This document shows, piece by piece, positions 8,254 to 18,225 of a stretch of 64,000 nucleotides of DNA. The stretch lies in contig JADGRA010000020.1 in assembly GCA_017881265.1 (NCBI GenBank), positions 1 through 64,000 of the forward strand, written 5' to 3'. The notes under the pieces are model-generated. The model did not search any database. It was not told the origin of the DNA and saw nothing but the letters and a program-made list of their open reading frames with translations. The position numbers were made by a program, and so were the translations under genes. The stretch is from Myxococcaceae bacterium. Its GTDB lineage: Bacteria > Myxococcota > Myxococcia > Myxococcales > Myxococcaceae. Every line of letters starts with the position of its first letter. The stretch's first letter is position 1.

Positions 8254-9186
8254 TCACCGCGTGTAGTAGGTGGCCAAGGCGACATTCCGCTCGAGCGGCG
8301 TCAAGTCCACGCTGGGGTTGACCAGCGTCACCACGTCGAAGACGACGCCGGTGGTGAGGCCTCCGTAGGCCACCTCTCCCGGCGCGGCCGCCAGGCGGGG
8401 GTGGATGGTGAACTCCCACTCGCTCACCAGCTCGACATTGCCCTGCATGACGTGCCCGGGCGGCACCGGGAAGCGCGGCGTCTCGTGCAGGGCCCGCACC
8501 ACGTCCGCGTCCATGACGGCGTCGCCCGACCCGATGAGAATGTCGAAGTCGCGCAGCAGCCCCTCGGCGTCGAGGACGAGGCGAATGCGGCAGGTGGCCT
8601 TGCTGGCGTGGGCCCGCACGTGCTGCGCGGACCACACCCACAGCAGCACCTTCCGGACCTCTCCGAAGTAGCCGTCCCAGAAGCCCTGCTGGGCGACGGC
8701 CATGGCGCCGGCGCCGCGACGCAGCGACTCCGCCAGGCGCTCCCCGACGGAGTTTCCCGGAGCATGCTGGGGCCCCCAGCCCTTCACGACGGCGGCGGCG
8801 GCCTGTTGAGACAGGGCCTGAAACGACAGCCCGAGCGGCGCGCCGGGCACCACGAAAGGAGCGTCCGGCTGCACCGGGACGCCAGACGCGCCGCCGGGCC
8901 GCGCCACCCCTGCGGCGAACGGCTGGGGAAGGTGGCTGCCCGGGCCCCGCAAGGCTGGCGCGGGCTGGGGACTGGCCGCAGGCGGGGGCGGGCGTGTCTT
9001 TTTTGCCGGGCGCTCGACGAGGGTGAAGCTGACGGGCTGCTGCAGCGGGCGCCGCGGTGCGCCAGGAAGCCGAAAGGCGAGCAGCAACGCTCCGCCGTGG
9101 AGGAGGAGGCTTGCCACAAGGGCCGCCAACAGCCTCCGACGCTGGCCTCCCTTCCCCGTGGCGGTGCGTGCTGCGGCTCGCGTCAA
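8254..9186 (-). CDS. TonB-like energy transducer / TonB C-terminal domain protein
   Basis: 310 residues starting at TTG 9186. The start is supported by GGGGAGGAG five bases upstream. The chain has a basic N-terminus, one membrane helix (about 20-39), a Pro-rich linker with KKTRPPPP, a middle region without known fold, and a TonB-like C-terminal domain (about 200-290: CRIRLVLDAEGLLRDF, then ALHETPRFPVPP). Such proteins span the periplasm and pass proton-motive force to outer-membrane receptors, but no exbB/exbD or receptor gene is nearby, so the partner is unknown. Confidence 0.75.
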   Translation of the reverse strand: MTRAAARTATGKGGQRRRLLAALVASLLLHGGALLLAFRLPGAPRRPLQQPVSFTLVERPAKKTRPPPPAASPQPAPALRGPGSHLPQPFAAGVARPGGASGVPVQPDAPFVVPGAPLGLSFQALSQQAAAAVVKGWGPQHAPGNSVGERLAESLRRGAGAMAVAQQGFWDGYFGEVRKVLLWVWSAQHVRAHASKATCRIRLVLDAEGLLRDFDILIGSGDAVMDADVVRALHETPRFPVPPGHVMQGNVELVSEWEFTIHPRLAAAPGEVAYGGLTTGVVFDVVTLVNPSVDLTPLERNVALATYYTR

Positions 9187-9336
9187 CCCGACTCCTCCCC
9201 TGCCCTTTTGTAACCGCTGGCGCGCGGGGCGAATGCCCGGGGGGCCCTGGCCGCCTGCCGAGGCCCTCCCCAGTCAGGAAGGCGGCATGCTAAGCGGCCC
9301 TCGCGCGGGTTGCCTGTACCGCGGGGAGCCTCCCCA

Positions 9337-10527
9337 ATGGACGCCAACCTCCTTCAGTACCTGTCGGCAGAGACGGCCAAACTCCACGAGAGTGGCCTCT
9401 TCAAGAAGGAACGCATCATTACCTCGCCGCAGAGTGCCCGCATCCGGGTGGAGGGTGGCCGCGAAGTCCTCAACTTCTGCGCCAACAATTACCTGGGCCT
9501 GGCCGACCACCCGGACATTGTTGCCGCCGCGCAGAAGGCGCTTTTGCGCTACGGCTTTGGGATGGCGTCGGTGCGATTCATCTGCGGGACGCAGGAGCCG
9601 CACAAGACGCTGGAAGCGCGGCTGTCCAGCTTCCTGGGCACCGAGGACACCATCCTCTACTCCTCGTGCTTCGACGCCAACGGCGGCCTCTTCGAGACGG
9701 TGCTGGGCGAGGAGGACGCCGTCATCACCGACGCCCTCAACCACGCCTCCATCATCGACGGCATCCGCCTGTGCAAGGCCAAGCGCTTCCGCTACGCCAA
9801 CAGCGACATGGCGGACCTCGAGGCGAAGCTGGTGGAGGCCAAGGACGCGCGCTTCCGCCTCATCGCCACCGACGGCGTCTTCTCCATGGACGGCACCATC
9901 GCCAACCTGGCGGCCATCTGCGACCTCGCCGACAAGCACCGCGCCCTGGTGATGGTGGACGACTGCCATGCCACGGGCTTCCTCGGGGCCAAGGGGCGGG
10001 GGACGCCCGAGCATTGCCAGGTGCTGGGCCGGGTGGACCTCCTCACCGGCACCCTGGGAAAGGCACTGGGCGGCGCCTCCGGAGGCTACGTCAGCGGACG
10101 CAAGGAAGTGGTGGCGTGGCTGCGGCAACGCAGCCGCCCCTACCTCTTCTCCAACGCGCTGATGCCGGCCATCTGCGCCGCCTCGCTTACCGTGCTCGAC
10201 CTTCTGGAGACAAGCGACACGCTGCGCCAGCGGCTGCGGGCCAACGCCGCGCACTTTCGCGCCGGGATGACCAAGCTCGGCTTCCGGCTGGTGCCCGGGG
10301 AACACCCCATCATCCCGGTGATGCTGGGGGACGCCAAGCTCGCCAGCACCTTTGCCGACCGGATGCTCGCCGAGGGCGTCTACGTCGTGGGCTTCAGCTT
10401 CCCGGTGGTGCCGCAGGGGCAGGCCCGCATCCGCACGCAGATGTCCGCCGCACACACCCCGGAGCAGCTCGACCAGGCGATGGCGGCCTTCGCCAAGGTC
10501 GGGCGTTCCCTCGGAGTCATCCACTGA
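9337..10527 (+). CDS. kbl: Glycine C-acetyltransferase (2-amino-3-ketobutyrate CoA ligase)
   Basis: 396 residues, close to the usual 398. PLP enzyme of the alpha-oxoamine synthase family: NYLGLADHP near the N-terminus, DDCHATG for PLP contact, and Lys242 in GTLGKALGG as the Schiff-base lysine. It cleaves 2-amino-3-ketobutyrate with CoA into glycine and acetyl-CoA, using the product of Tdh, whose gene starts two bases after this stop. ATG 9337 fits the family N-terminus better than the ATG at 9310. Confidence 0.95.
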   Translation: MDANLLQYLSAETAKLHESGLFKKERIITSPQSARIRVEGGREVLNFCANNYLGLADHPDIVAAAQKALLRYGFGMASVRFICGTQEPHKTLEARLSSFLGTEDTILYSSCFDANGGLFETVLGEEDAVITDALNHASIIDGIRLCKAKRFRYANSDMADLEAKLVEAKDARFRLIATDGVFSMDGTIANLAAICDLADKHRALVMVDDCHATGFLGAKGRGTPEHCQVLGRVDLLTGTLGKALGGASGGYVSGRKEVVAWLRQRSRPYLFSNALMPAICAASLTVLDLLETSDTLRQRLRANAAHFRAGMTKLGFRLVPGEHPIIPVMLGDAKLASTFADRMLAEGVYVVGFSFPVVPQGQARIRTQMSAAHTPEQLDQAMAAFAKVGRSLGVIH

Positions 10528-10528
10528 C

Positions 10529-11557
10529 ATGAAGGCACTGGTCAAGGCGAAGCGAGAGCCCGGCATCTGGATGCAGGACGTGCCCGCGCCCGAGGTGGGC
10601 CCGAACGACGTCCTCATCCGCGTGCGCCGGGCAAGCATCTGCGGCACCGACATCCACATCCTCAACTGGGACGAGTGGAGCCAGCGCACCGTGCCGGTGC
10701 CGCTCACCATCGGCCATGAATTCATGGGGGAAATTGCCGGCCTGGGGAGCGCCGTCAGTGGCTTCCAGCTGGGCGAGCGCGTCTCGGCGGAAGGCCACAT
10801 CACCTGCGGCCACTGCCGCAATTGCCGCGCCGGCAAGCGCCACCTGTGCCGCAACACGGTGGGCGTGGGCGTGCAGCGTCCGGGCGGCTTCGCCGAACTG
10901 GTGGCGGTGCCGGCCTTCAACGTCTTCCGCATCCCCAAGGACATCCCCGACGAGGTGGCGGCCTTCTTCGACCCGCTCGGCAACGCCGTCCACACCGCGC
11001 TGGCCTTCGACCTGGTGGGCGAGGACGTGTTGATTACGGGGGCCGGGCCCATCGGCGTCATGGCGGCGGCCATTTCCCGCCACGTTGGCGCCCGGCACGT
11101 GGTGGTGACGGATGTGAATCCGTACCGGCTGGAGCTGGCCCGGAAGATGGGCGCCACCCGCGCGGTGGACGTGCGCAGCACCACACTTCAGCAGGTCATG
11201 CGGGACTTGGGCATGACGGAGGGCTTCGACGTCGGCATGGAGATGTCGGGCAACGGCGATGCGCTGCGCGACATGTTCAACACCATGAATCACGGCGGCC
11301 GGGTGGCCATCCTCGGCATCCCGCCCAAGGAAGTGTCGGTCGACTTCAACCAACTCATTTTCAAGGGCCTGGAGGTGAAGGGCATCTACGGCCGGGAGAT
11401 GTTCGAGACCTGGTACAAGATGGTGGCCATGCTGCAGAGCGGCCTCGACATCCGGCCTGTCCTCACCCACCAATTCAAAGCCGACGACTACGCCCAAGCC
11501 TTCGAGGTGATGCGCAGCGGCCACAGCGGCAAGGTGGTCCTCGACTGGACGACGTGA
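10529..11557 (+). CDS. tdh: L-threonine 3-dehydrogenase
   Basis: 342 residues. Zinc-dependent medium-chain dehydrogenase: Cys38 in SICGTDIH and the following GHEFMGE form the catalytic zinc site; Cys93, 96, 99 and 107 ([15 protein letters not shown]) bind the structural zinc; GAGPIG is the NAD site. It oxidises threonine to 2-amino-3-ketobutyrate, which Kbl then splits. The ATG lies one base after the kbl stop codon, so the two form a standard threonine-degradation operon. Confidence 0.96.
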   Translation: MKALVKAKREPGIWMQDVPAPEVGPNDVLIRVRRASICGTDIHILNWDEWSQRTVPVPLTIGHEFMGEIAGLGSAVSGFQLGERVSAEGHITCGHCRNCRAGKRHLCRNTVGVGVQRPGGFAELVAVPAFNVFRIPKDIPDEVAAFFDPLGNAVHTALAFDLVGEDVLITGAGPIGVMAAAISRHVGARHVVVTDVNPYRLELARKMGATRAVDVRSTTLQQVMRDLGMTEGFDVGMEMSGNGDALRDMFNTMNHGGRVAILGIPPKEVSVDFNQLIFKGLEVKGIYGREMFETWYKMVAMLQSGLDIRPVLTHQFKADDYAQAFEVMRSGHSGKVVLDWTT

Positions 11558-11634
11558 GGACAGCGGGGTCGCCGCCGGCGCCGCCCAGGACAACCAGCCG
11601 GGGCGCACCGCGCCTCGAGGAGCTCATCCAACCC

Positions 11635-13032
11635 ATGTGTCGACTTGTGCTGCTGGCCCTGCTGCTTGCCTCCACCCCGGGCCTCGCCTCTCCGCCCGTG
11701 CAGTCGCGGACCCTCCCCAACGGCCTCGAAGTGCTGGTGGTGGAGTTTCCGGGCTCTGCGTTGGTGACGGTGGAGATTGGCGTCCGCAACGGTTCCATGA
11801 CGGAGCCCCCCGAGTACAACGGGCTCAGCCACCTCTATGAGCACATGTTCTTCAAGGCCAATGCCGCCCTGCCGGACCAGGAGGCCTTCCTCGCCCGGGG
11901 ACGCGAGCTGGGCCTGGACTGGAACGGCACCACCGACACCGAGCGCGTGAATTACTTCTTCACCACCACCACCGACCACTTCGCCGACGCCATGGTGTTC
12001 ATGCGCGATGCCATCGTCAGCCCGAAGTTCGACGCGAAGGAATTCGAGAAGGAGCGCGTCGTGGTGACGGGGGAAATCGACCGCAACGAGTCCAACCCCT
12101 ACTACTACCTCTTCCACGAGGTCTCCAAGCACGTCTTCTGGAAGTACCCCTCGCGCAAGGACCCACTCGGCAACCGGCAGACGGTGCTGTCGGCCAGCGT
12201 GGACCAGATGCGCACCATCCAGCAGCGCTACTACGTGCCCAACAACTCCGTGCTGATGGTGACCGGCGGGGTGAAGGCCGCGGAGGTCTTCTCCCTGGCG
12301 GCCACGCTGTATGCCGGCTGGAAGCCCTCGGCGGCCAACCCCTTTCAGACGTACCCCCTGGTCCAGCACCCGCCCCTGCCGGCGACGGAGCTGGTCCTGG
12401 TGGAGCAGCCGGTGCGGACGGTGAACGGGGTGATGGAGTGGCAAGGGCCCTCCACCGTGGGCAAGGACGTGGACCTCACCTATGCCGCCGACGTGCAGAG
12501 CGTGGCTCTGCAGCAACCCGCCTCGAAGTTCCAGAAGGCGCTGGTCGACTCGGGCAGTTGCCTGCGCGTCAGCCTCAGCTGGGGGACGCAGATGAATACC
12601 GGCCCCATCCGGCTGTCTTTCGTCGCCACCCCGGACCGCGCGCTGGCCTGCATCCGCGCCATCCAGGCGGAACTCCCCCGGCTGGCGCAGCCCGGTTACC
12701 TCACCGCCGAGGAGCTTCGAGATGCTGGCCACCAGCTGGAAGTGGACCGTGCGCTGGAGAATGAACTGCCCAGCGCGCTCGCTCACAGCCTCACCTTCTG
12801 GTGGACGTCCGCCGGGCTGGAGTACTACCGGACGTACCTTGACAAGGCGCGCGCGGTGACGCCCGCGGACATCGCGCGGTACACGCGCACCTACATCCTC
12901 GGCCGCCCCTACATCCTCGGGGTGATGGTGTCCAAGGACATGGAAGCGGTGGGACTGTCGCGCGCCGCGCTGCAGAAGCTGGCCGTCACGGTGAAGCCCC
13001 AGCCCCCGGTGAAGAAGGAGGCAGCGCGATGA
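11635..13032 (+). CDS. Exported M16 zinc peptidase, catalytic subunit
   Basis: 465 residues with a signal peptide (residues 1-18, cleavage near LASPP). The inverted zinc motif HLYEH is complete (His66, Glu69, His70), followed by the downstream Glu region (EKERVVVTGEIDRNES). Length fits the M16B (pitrilysin/processing-peptidase-like) family. Its stop overlaps the ATG of a second, non-zinc M16 protein (ATGA), as in two-subunit bacterial M16B peptidases. Located in the periplasm; substrate unknown. ATG 11635 is chosen because the signal peptide begins there. Confidence 0.9.
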   Translation: MCRLVLLALLLASTPGLASPPVQSRTLPNGLEVLVVEFPGSALVTVEIGVRNGSMTEPPEYNGLSHLYEHMFFKANAALPDQEAFLARGRELGLDWNGTTDTERVNYFFTTTTDHFADAMVFMRDAIVSPKFDAKEFEKERVVVTGEIDRNESNPYYYLFHEVSKHVFWKYPSRKDPLGNRQTVLSASVDQMRTIQQRYYVPNNSVLMVTGGVKAAEVFSLAATLYAGWKPSAANPFQTYPLVQHPPLPATELVLVEQPVRTVNGVMEWQGPSTVGKDVDLTYAADVQSVALQQPASKFQKALVDSGSCLRVSLSWGTQMNTGPIRLSFVATPDRALACIRAIQAELPRLAQPGYLTAEELRDAGHQLEVDRALENELPSALAHSLTFWWTSAGLEYYRTYLDKARAVTPADIARYTRTYILGRPYILGVMVSKDMEAVGLSRAALQKLAVTVKPQPPVKKEAAR

Positions 13033-14372
13033 AGTGGCTTCTTCCGGCGGCAGTCCTCGTCGGGGCGGCCTGCGCCGCCTCCCCCGCGCTGGCGGCGCCA
13101 CCGCCGGCGGTCACGGCCGGCCCGGCCCCCATCACCGACGGGGACGTCACCGTCGGGGACGTCGGTGGCCTGCAGGTGTTGGTGCAGCGTGCGCCGGGCG
13201 CTGAGTTGGTGACGGCAGCCCTGGCCATCCGCGGAGGCGTCCAGTTCCTCGACGCGGGCACCGCCGGCGTGGAGCTGCTCGGGCTGCGGACGGCCGCCTC
13301 GGGCGGCACCGAGCGGCTGGACAAGGACGCCTTCTCGCGCCGCCTCACCAAGCTGGGCAGCAGCCTGACGGCCAACGCCACGCCCAGCTACTCGCTGCTG
13401 CAGGCCAAGGCGCTGCTGGGCGCCTGGGAGGAAACCTTCGACCTACTGGCCGAAGTCTTCCTCCACCCCGGGCTTCCGGACGCCGAGTTGGAGCTGCAAC
13501 GCCAGCAGCAGCTGCAGGAGCTCAAGCGGGAGCTGGAAACCCCCGACGGCGCGCTGCAGGTGCTATCCAACGCCATTCTTTTCGGCGGCACGCCCTACGC
13601 CAACCGGCCGGTGGGCACCGAGGAGAGTGTCACGGCGCTGACTGCCGAGGGCGTGCGCTCCCACCTCGCGCAGCTGCGGGTGCAGAAGCGGCTGCTGCTG
13701 GTGGTGGTGGGGGACGTCCAGCCCGAGGCCATCTTCGCCCGCGCGCGAGCGGCCCTGGGCGCCCTGCCGGCCGGGGAGGCCCTCCCTTTGCCTCCGGCGG
13801 CGCTGTCCTTCTCGCAGCCGAGGATGGAGGTGGAGAGCCGGACGCTGCCCACCAACTTCATCCTGGCGCGCTTCGCCGGGCCGGGCTGGCAGTCACCGGA
13901 CTTCGCCGCGGGGCGGCTGGCCGCTGCGGTGCTGGCCGACCGCGAGTTTGTCGAGGTGCGCACCAAGCGCAACCTCAGCTACGCCGCCTCCGCCGGCCTC
14001 GACGTCAGCCGGCCACAGTCCTTTGGGGCGCTGTACGTCAGCGCGGTAGACCCGAGCGCGGCGCTACCGGTGATGGAGACAGTGGTGAAGGACCTCGCCG
14101 CCCGGCCAGTGCCGGACAAGGACTTGGCCGGCTACCGGGCCACCTTCCTCACCCGCTTCCTCGAAGGGCAGCAGACGACGGACGGCGCGGCCCGGCGGCT
14201 GGTGGAGGCGCAGTTGCTGGGCGGGGACTGGCGCTTGGTTCGGACGCTGCCGGCCCGCATCCGGCAAGCCACCGCGCAGGACGTCCAGGCCTTCGTCCAG
14301 AAGTACGTCCGCAACTACCAGGTGGCCGTGGTGGGGGACGCGCGGAAGGTCGACCTCTCGCTGCTGCGCTGA
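13029..14372 (+). CDS. Exported M16-like protein without zinc motif, partner subunit
   Basis: 447 residues with signal peptide (about 1-22). The fold is M16, but the place of HXXEH reads VELLGL, so it cannot bind zinc. It keeps the C-terminal RTKRNLSYAASA motif, the Arg/Tyr pair that binds substrate in inactive processing-peptidase subunits. Coupled by ATGA to the catalytic subunit, it is probably the substrate-clamping half of a heterodimer. Confidence 0.88.
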   Translation: MKWLLPAAVLVGAACAASPALAAPPPAVTAGPAPITDGDVTVGDVGGLQVLVQRAPGAELVTAALAIRGGVQFLDAGTAGVELLGLRTAASGGTERLDKDAFSRRLTKLGSSLTANATPSYSLLQAKALLGAWEETFDLLAEVFLHPGLPDAELELQRQQQLQELKRELETPDGALQVLSNAILFGGTPYANRPVGTEESVTALTAEGVRSHLAQLRVQKRLLLVVVGDVQPEAIFARARAALGALPAGEALPLPPAALSFSQPRMEVESRTLPTNFILARFAGPGWQSPDFAAGRLAAAVLADREFVEVRTKRNLSYAASAGLDVSRPQSFGALYVSAVDPSAALPVMETVVKDLAARPVPDKDLAGYRATFLTRFLEGQQTTDGAARRLVEAQLLGGDWRLVRTLPARIRQATAQDVQAFVQKYVRNYQVAVVGDARKVDLSLLR

Positions 14373-14415
14373 AGGCGGCGCCTCCCCGGGCCACACCGCC
14401 CCCTTGCAAGTCGCG

Positions 14416-15600
14416 TCAGCCGAGGCCCAGCACTGCCACGGTGTGGCGGGCGATGACCAGTTCCTCGTCGGTGGGCACCACCCGCACCTCCACCGCCGAG
14501 TCCGCGGTGGAGATGCGCGGGGCGCTGTGAGCGTTGGCGTCCTCGTCCAGCACAAGGCCCAGCCAGGCGGAACGCTGGACGACGGCCGCGCGCACCGCCA
14601 CGGCATGCTCGCCAATGCCAGCGGTGAACACCAGCCCATCCAGCCCGCCCAGTACCGCGGAGAGGGCCCCTAACTCCCGCGCCACGCGGTAGGCGAAGTA
14701 GTCCACCGCAAGGTGGGCCAGCGGCGCCTCGCTTCCCAGCAAGTCGCGCATGTCGCTGCTGACCCCGGAGAGGCCCTTCAGTCCGGCCCCGTAGTACAGC
14801 AGCTGGTCCACGTCCTTCAGGGACTTTCCCCCGGGGCCAAGCAGGTACAGCAGCACCCCGGGGTCTATGGCCCCGCACCGCGTCCCCATGGGAAGGCCAT
14901 CCAGCACACTGAAGCCCATGGTGGTGTCGACGCTGTGGCCCGCCTGAAGCGCGCACATGCTGGCCCCGTTGCCCAGGTGGGCCACCACCACGCGGCCCTG
15001 GGCCAGCCGGGGGGCGGCCTCCGCCAGGTGGCTGGCAACGTACTCATAGGAGAGGCCGTGGAAGCCGTAACGCCGGACGCCCTGCTGGTAGAAGCTGTCC
15101 GGCAGCGCGAAGCGCTGGGCGAGCTCCGGCATGCGCTGGTGAAAGGCGGTGTCGAAGCACGCCACCTGGCGCACGCCCGGGTCCAGCGCGGCGATGGCGC
15201 GGATGCCGTCCAGGCAGGCCGGCTGGTGCAGGGGGGCCCAGGGCACCAGCGCTTGCAACTCCTCGAGAAGCCCGGGCGTCACCTCGGCCGGCGCCGCATG
15301 CTGAGGGCCTCCGTGCACCACCCGGTGCCCCACGGCGTGAATGCCGGTGGCCTGCTGCCCCTGGAGAAAGTCACTCAGGCGCTGGATGGCCTGCGCCCGG
15401 GTGGAGACGTCCGCCACCGGGTAGGCGGCGTCTGCCACGACGCGCCCCTCGGCGTCGGCCGCTCGCAGGTGGGGCCGCGTGCCAATGCCTTCCAGCTCGC
15501 CACGGAGGTTTCTGGCCAGGGCGCCCGCGGGGGCGAGACGGTAGGTGGAGAATTTGACGCTGGAGGAGCCGGCGTTGAGGACCAGCATGCTGTCGCCCAT
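14416..15600 (-). CDS. ackA: Acetate kinase
   Basis: 394 residues, normal length. Acetokinase motifs: LNAGSSSVKF at the N-terminus, HRVVHGG, AFHQRMPE, HLGNGAS and DTTMGFS (phosphate-binding region), TAGIGEHA near the C-terminus. It interconverts acetate plus ATP with acetyl phosphate. No phosphotransacetylase gene is adjacent, so it may pair with a pta or a phosphoketolase elsewhere. Convergent with the M16 genes. Confidence 0.95.
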   Translation of the reverse strand: MGDSMLVLNAGSSSVKFSTYRLAPAGALARNLRGELEGIGTRPHLRAADAEGRVVADAAYPVADVSTRAQAIQRLSDFLQGQQATGIHAVGHRVVHGGPQHAAPAEVTPGLLEELQALVPWAPLHQPACLDGIRAIAALDPGVRQVACFDTAFHQRMPELAQRFALPDSFYQQGVRRYGFHGLSYEYVASHLAEAAPRLAQGRVVVAHLGNGASMCALQAGHSVDTTMGFSVLDGLPMGTRCGAIDPGVLLYLLGPGGKSLKDVDQLLYYGAGLKGLSGVSSDMRDLLGSEAPLAHLAVDYFAYRVARELGALSAVLGGLDGLVFTAGIGEHAVAVRAAVVQRSAWLGLVLDEDANAHSAPRISTADSAVEVRVVPTDEELVIARHTVAVLGLG

Positions 15601-15691
15601 GCCAGCCAGCCTGCCACTTCCCTCCAGGGGGCAAGCAAGGGTTGCTGGAGAAAGGCAGGCGAATTGGCACGGGGCCAGCCCCGGGAAGCCG

Positions 15692-16549
15692 TCATGCGGC
15701 GAGCAGGGCGGAGAAGGCCGCGACGAGAAGCGTCGCCGCGACCAGCATGGCGTAGGCCAGGGACACGCCGAGCAGCTTCGCCACCGTCACCCCCCAGCTG
15801 TCCTGGTAGACGCGCTTGAAGGCCAGGCTCGAGTAGATGGAACTCCAGACGAAGTAGACGCCCGCGAGCGGCTCCCAGGGGAGCAGCATCAGGAGCGCCG
15901 CGCCGAAGGCGAACGCGTGCAGGTGAAGCGTGAAGACGAGGTGCTCGACGAAGTAGCGCCTCCACCAGAAGAATTTGAAGAGCACCGCCGACAGCGGCAG
16001 CAGCACGAAGATCACCTTCGGCATGAGACTGGCAATTCGCTGGGAGAGGGCCTGGCGCGCCGCCGCCCCGTTTGGGTCGTCCAGGGCGGCCGTGTTGCGC
16101 TGAAGCCGCTCGTCCAGCCAGCGGATGGGCAGGTGCAGGCGGTCCTTCTCTGGCGTCGGCGCGGCTCCCCCAGTGCTGGAGGGGCTGAGCTGGACCTTGA
16201 AGGTTTCGGTGGCCGGCGCTTTGAGCGCCAGCAGCGCGAAGAAGAGGACGCTGACGGTGAGGTACAGCTTCAGCGGCCGGACGTAGCGCGTGCGACGGCC
16301 GGCCAGGTACTCCAGGGTGAGAGCTCCCGGCCGAAGCAGAAGCGGCAGGAGGCTTTTCCATAGCTTGGTGTCGATGAGGGGGTGCTGGAAGAATTCCAGC
16401 GCCAGGTCCTTCAGGCTTCGCTTGAGCGGCTCCTCCTTCTGCCCGCAGGCGGAGCAAAACTTCCCGCCCAGCACCGCGCCGCAATCCAGGCAGACGCGCG
16501 GGGCGGGGGTGACGCTTGCCTCCGTTCCGGAGGGGACTGCCAGCGTCAC
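15692..16549 (-). CDS. DUF3667-type zinc-ribbon membrane protein
   Basis: 285 residues from GTG 16549, whose first bases overlap the TGA of the upstream acyl-CoA dehydrogenase gene (GTGA); GGAG lies about seven bases before it. The N-terminus has a zinc ribbon (CLDCG...FCSACGQ), then a conserved amphipathic part with PGALTLEYLAGRRTRYVRP, followed by four to five membrane helices. This pattern is DUF3667, of unknown function. As the third gene after cfa and an AidB-type dehydrogenase it may act in membrane-lipid handling (inference). Confidence 0.8.
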   Translation of the reverse strand: MTLAVPSGTEASVTPAPRVCLDCGAVLGGKFCSACGQKEEPLKRSLKDLALEFFQHPLIDTKLWKSLLPLLLRPGALTLEYLAGRRTRYVRPLKLYLTVSVLFFALLALKAPATETFKVQLSPSSTGGAAPTPEKDRLHLPIRWLDERLQRNTAALDDPNGAAARQALSQRIASLMPKVIFVLLPLSAVLFKFFWWRRYFVEHLVFTLHLHAFAFGAALLMLLPWEPLAGVYFVWSSIYSSLAFKRVYQDSWGVTVAKLLGVSLAYAMLVAATLLVAAFSALLAA

Positions 16550-18225
16550 CGTGGCTCCGGGAAGGCCACCCCGAGCGCGTCCTGCGGAGCGTCCACCGTG
16601 TCCAGCGCGTCTAACCCGCTGCTGGCCAGCCGCCGGGCCACCGCCACGCCCCGGCGGTTGCCGCGCGTGTCCAGAAGCCACTGGGCGTGCTCCACCACCA
16701 GCGCCAGCGCGTAGGCCCGGCCGAGAGTGAGGGCAAAGGCCCGGGCGCCAGCCTCCAGCACGGCGACCTCCTCGGCGGCCCGGGCCTTCAGCCAGGCCGC
16801 TGCGCGCCGGCCCGCGTCCACCGCCCGTACCCGCGGTCCCTGGAGCGCCGGGTGGGTGGCGCGGGCGACGCGCGCCTCGAGGTCATTCAGCAGGGCTACC
16901 AGCGCCTCGCCGCCGCCGATGGCGCGCAGGGTGTCCAGGGACAGGACGTTGGTGGTGCCCTCCCAGATGGGAAGCACCTGGGCGTCCCGCAGCAGCGCTG
17001 GCAGGCCCGTGTCCTCGACGTAGCCCGCCCCGCCGAAGGCTTCCAGCACCTCGCTGGCGTGGGCCACGGCGTGGCGGGCGGTGTACAGCTTCACCACCGG
17101 TTGAAGCACCCGGGCCAGAAGCCGCTCGTCGTCGGTGCCGCCCTCGGTTTCCTCGCGGCCGAGGAGTTCCACCGCGCGGAAGAGGAGCAGGAAGCTGGCC
17201 TCGAATTCGGCCTGCAACGCGGCGAGGGTCTCCACGTGCAGCGGCTTGTCGGCCAGCGGCGCACCGAAGGCCTCCCGGCGGCGCGCGTAGTCGCGCGCCA
17301 GGGCCATGCCACGCCGCATGGAGGCGACGGAACAGACGGCGTTCCACAGCCGGGTAATCTGCAGCATGGGGGTGATGGCCTTCACCCCCTCCTCGGTCCC
17401 CGCCACCAGCTCGGCGCGCGTCCCTTCGAGGTCCAGCTCGGCCGTGGCCAGCATGCGGGTGCCCAGCTTGTCCTTGAGGCGGTGAATGTGGATGCCATTC
17501 AGGCCCCCCTCAGGCGTCCGGGTCTCGAGGTAGAAGAGGGCGAGCCCGCGGCCGCCGGGCCCGTTGCCTTCGGGACGGGCCAGGGTGAGCGCCATCTCCG
17601 AGGTGGCGGCGGAGGTGAACCACTTGCTGCCGTGAAGTCGCCAGCCGTTGGCGACGGCGCGGGCCTCCGTCTGGGTCCGGCCGACGTCCGAGCCACCGGT
17701 GCGCTCCGTCATCCACTGCCCGGACGTCCAGACGTTGTGCGGGTCACGACTGGTGAGGTGGGGCACGGCCCTCTCCACCAGACGGGTCGCCCGGTGGTGC
17801 AAGAGCGTCTTCGCCGCGCCGTCGCTCATCGCCAGAGGGCAGGTGTAGACGCTGGAGGACGGGGCGAAGAGGTAGAGGAGCGCAAACTGGTGCAGGCGGG
17901 ACCAGGGGCCCTGTTCCCGTTCGTACGGAATGGCGACCAGCCCGTGCTCGGCGGCCACCCGGGCGTATTCCTTCCACGCTGGCGGGACCCGAATCTCGTC
18001 CACGCGGCGGCCCCAGGCGTCGTGGGAGAAAAGCACCGGCTCCTGGCCGCGGGACGCTTGGGACAACTCGAACAGGCGTCCGGCGGCCAAGCCGCCCATT
18101 TCCACCAGCGACGGTTCAATGGCGCGCCGCACGTCCTCCGGGACTCGGCGGGCGAGCAATTCCCCTAGCAGCACGTCGTCGTCGTACTGGTTGCCCAACG
18201 CCGGCGGCGTCTGAAAGAAGGTCAT
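16546..18225 (-). CDS. AidB-type acyl-CoA dehydrogenase
   Basis: 559 residues, longer than ordinary acyl-CoA dehydrogenases (about 380) but like AidB (541). MTERTGGSDVGRTQTEA and WFTSAATSEMALTLARP match the AidB flavin region, and YVEDTGLPALLRDAQV plus IWEGTTNV the C-terminal dehydrogenase part. AidB is a flavoprotein of the adaptive alkylation response in E. coli; here no alkylation genes are near. It is coupled by ATGA to cfa upstream and by GTGA to the DUF3667 gene downstream, which suggests a role with membrane fatty acids. Confidence 0.88.
   Translation of the reverse strand: MTFFQTPPALGNQYDDDVLLGELLARRVPEDVRRAIEPSLVEMGGLAAGRLFELSQASRGQEPVLFSHDAWGRRVDEIRVPPAWKEYARVAAEHGLVAIPYEREQGPWSRLHQFALLYLFAPSSSVYTCPLAMSDGAAKTLLHHRATRLVERAVPHLTSRDPHNVWTSGQWMTERTGGSDVGRTQTEARAVANGWRLHGSKWFTSAATSEMALTLARPEGNGPGGRGLALFYLETRTPEGGLNGIHIHRLKDKLGTRMLATAELDLEGTRAELVAGTEEGVKAITPMLQITRLWNAVCSVASMRRGMALARDYARRREAFGAPLADKPLHVETLAALQAEFEASFLLLFRAVELLGREETEGGTDDERLLARVLQPVVKLYTARHAVAHASEVLEAFGGAGYVEDTGLPALLRDAQVLPIWEGTTNVLSLDTLRAIGGGEALVALLNDLEARVARATHPALQGPRVRAVDAGRRAAAWLKARAAEEVAVLEAGARAFALTLGRAYALALVVEHAQWLLDTRGNRRGVAVARRLASSGLDALDTVDAPQDALGVAFPEPR

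Noticed and set aside
9274-11184. Long open frame on the minus strand opposite kbl and tdh (636 codons)
   Set aside because: It lies exactly opposite two certain genes and has the low-complexity Ala/Arg/Gly/His composition of antisense frames in GC-rich DNA.
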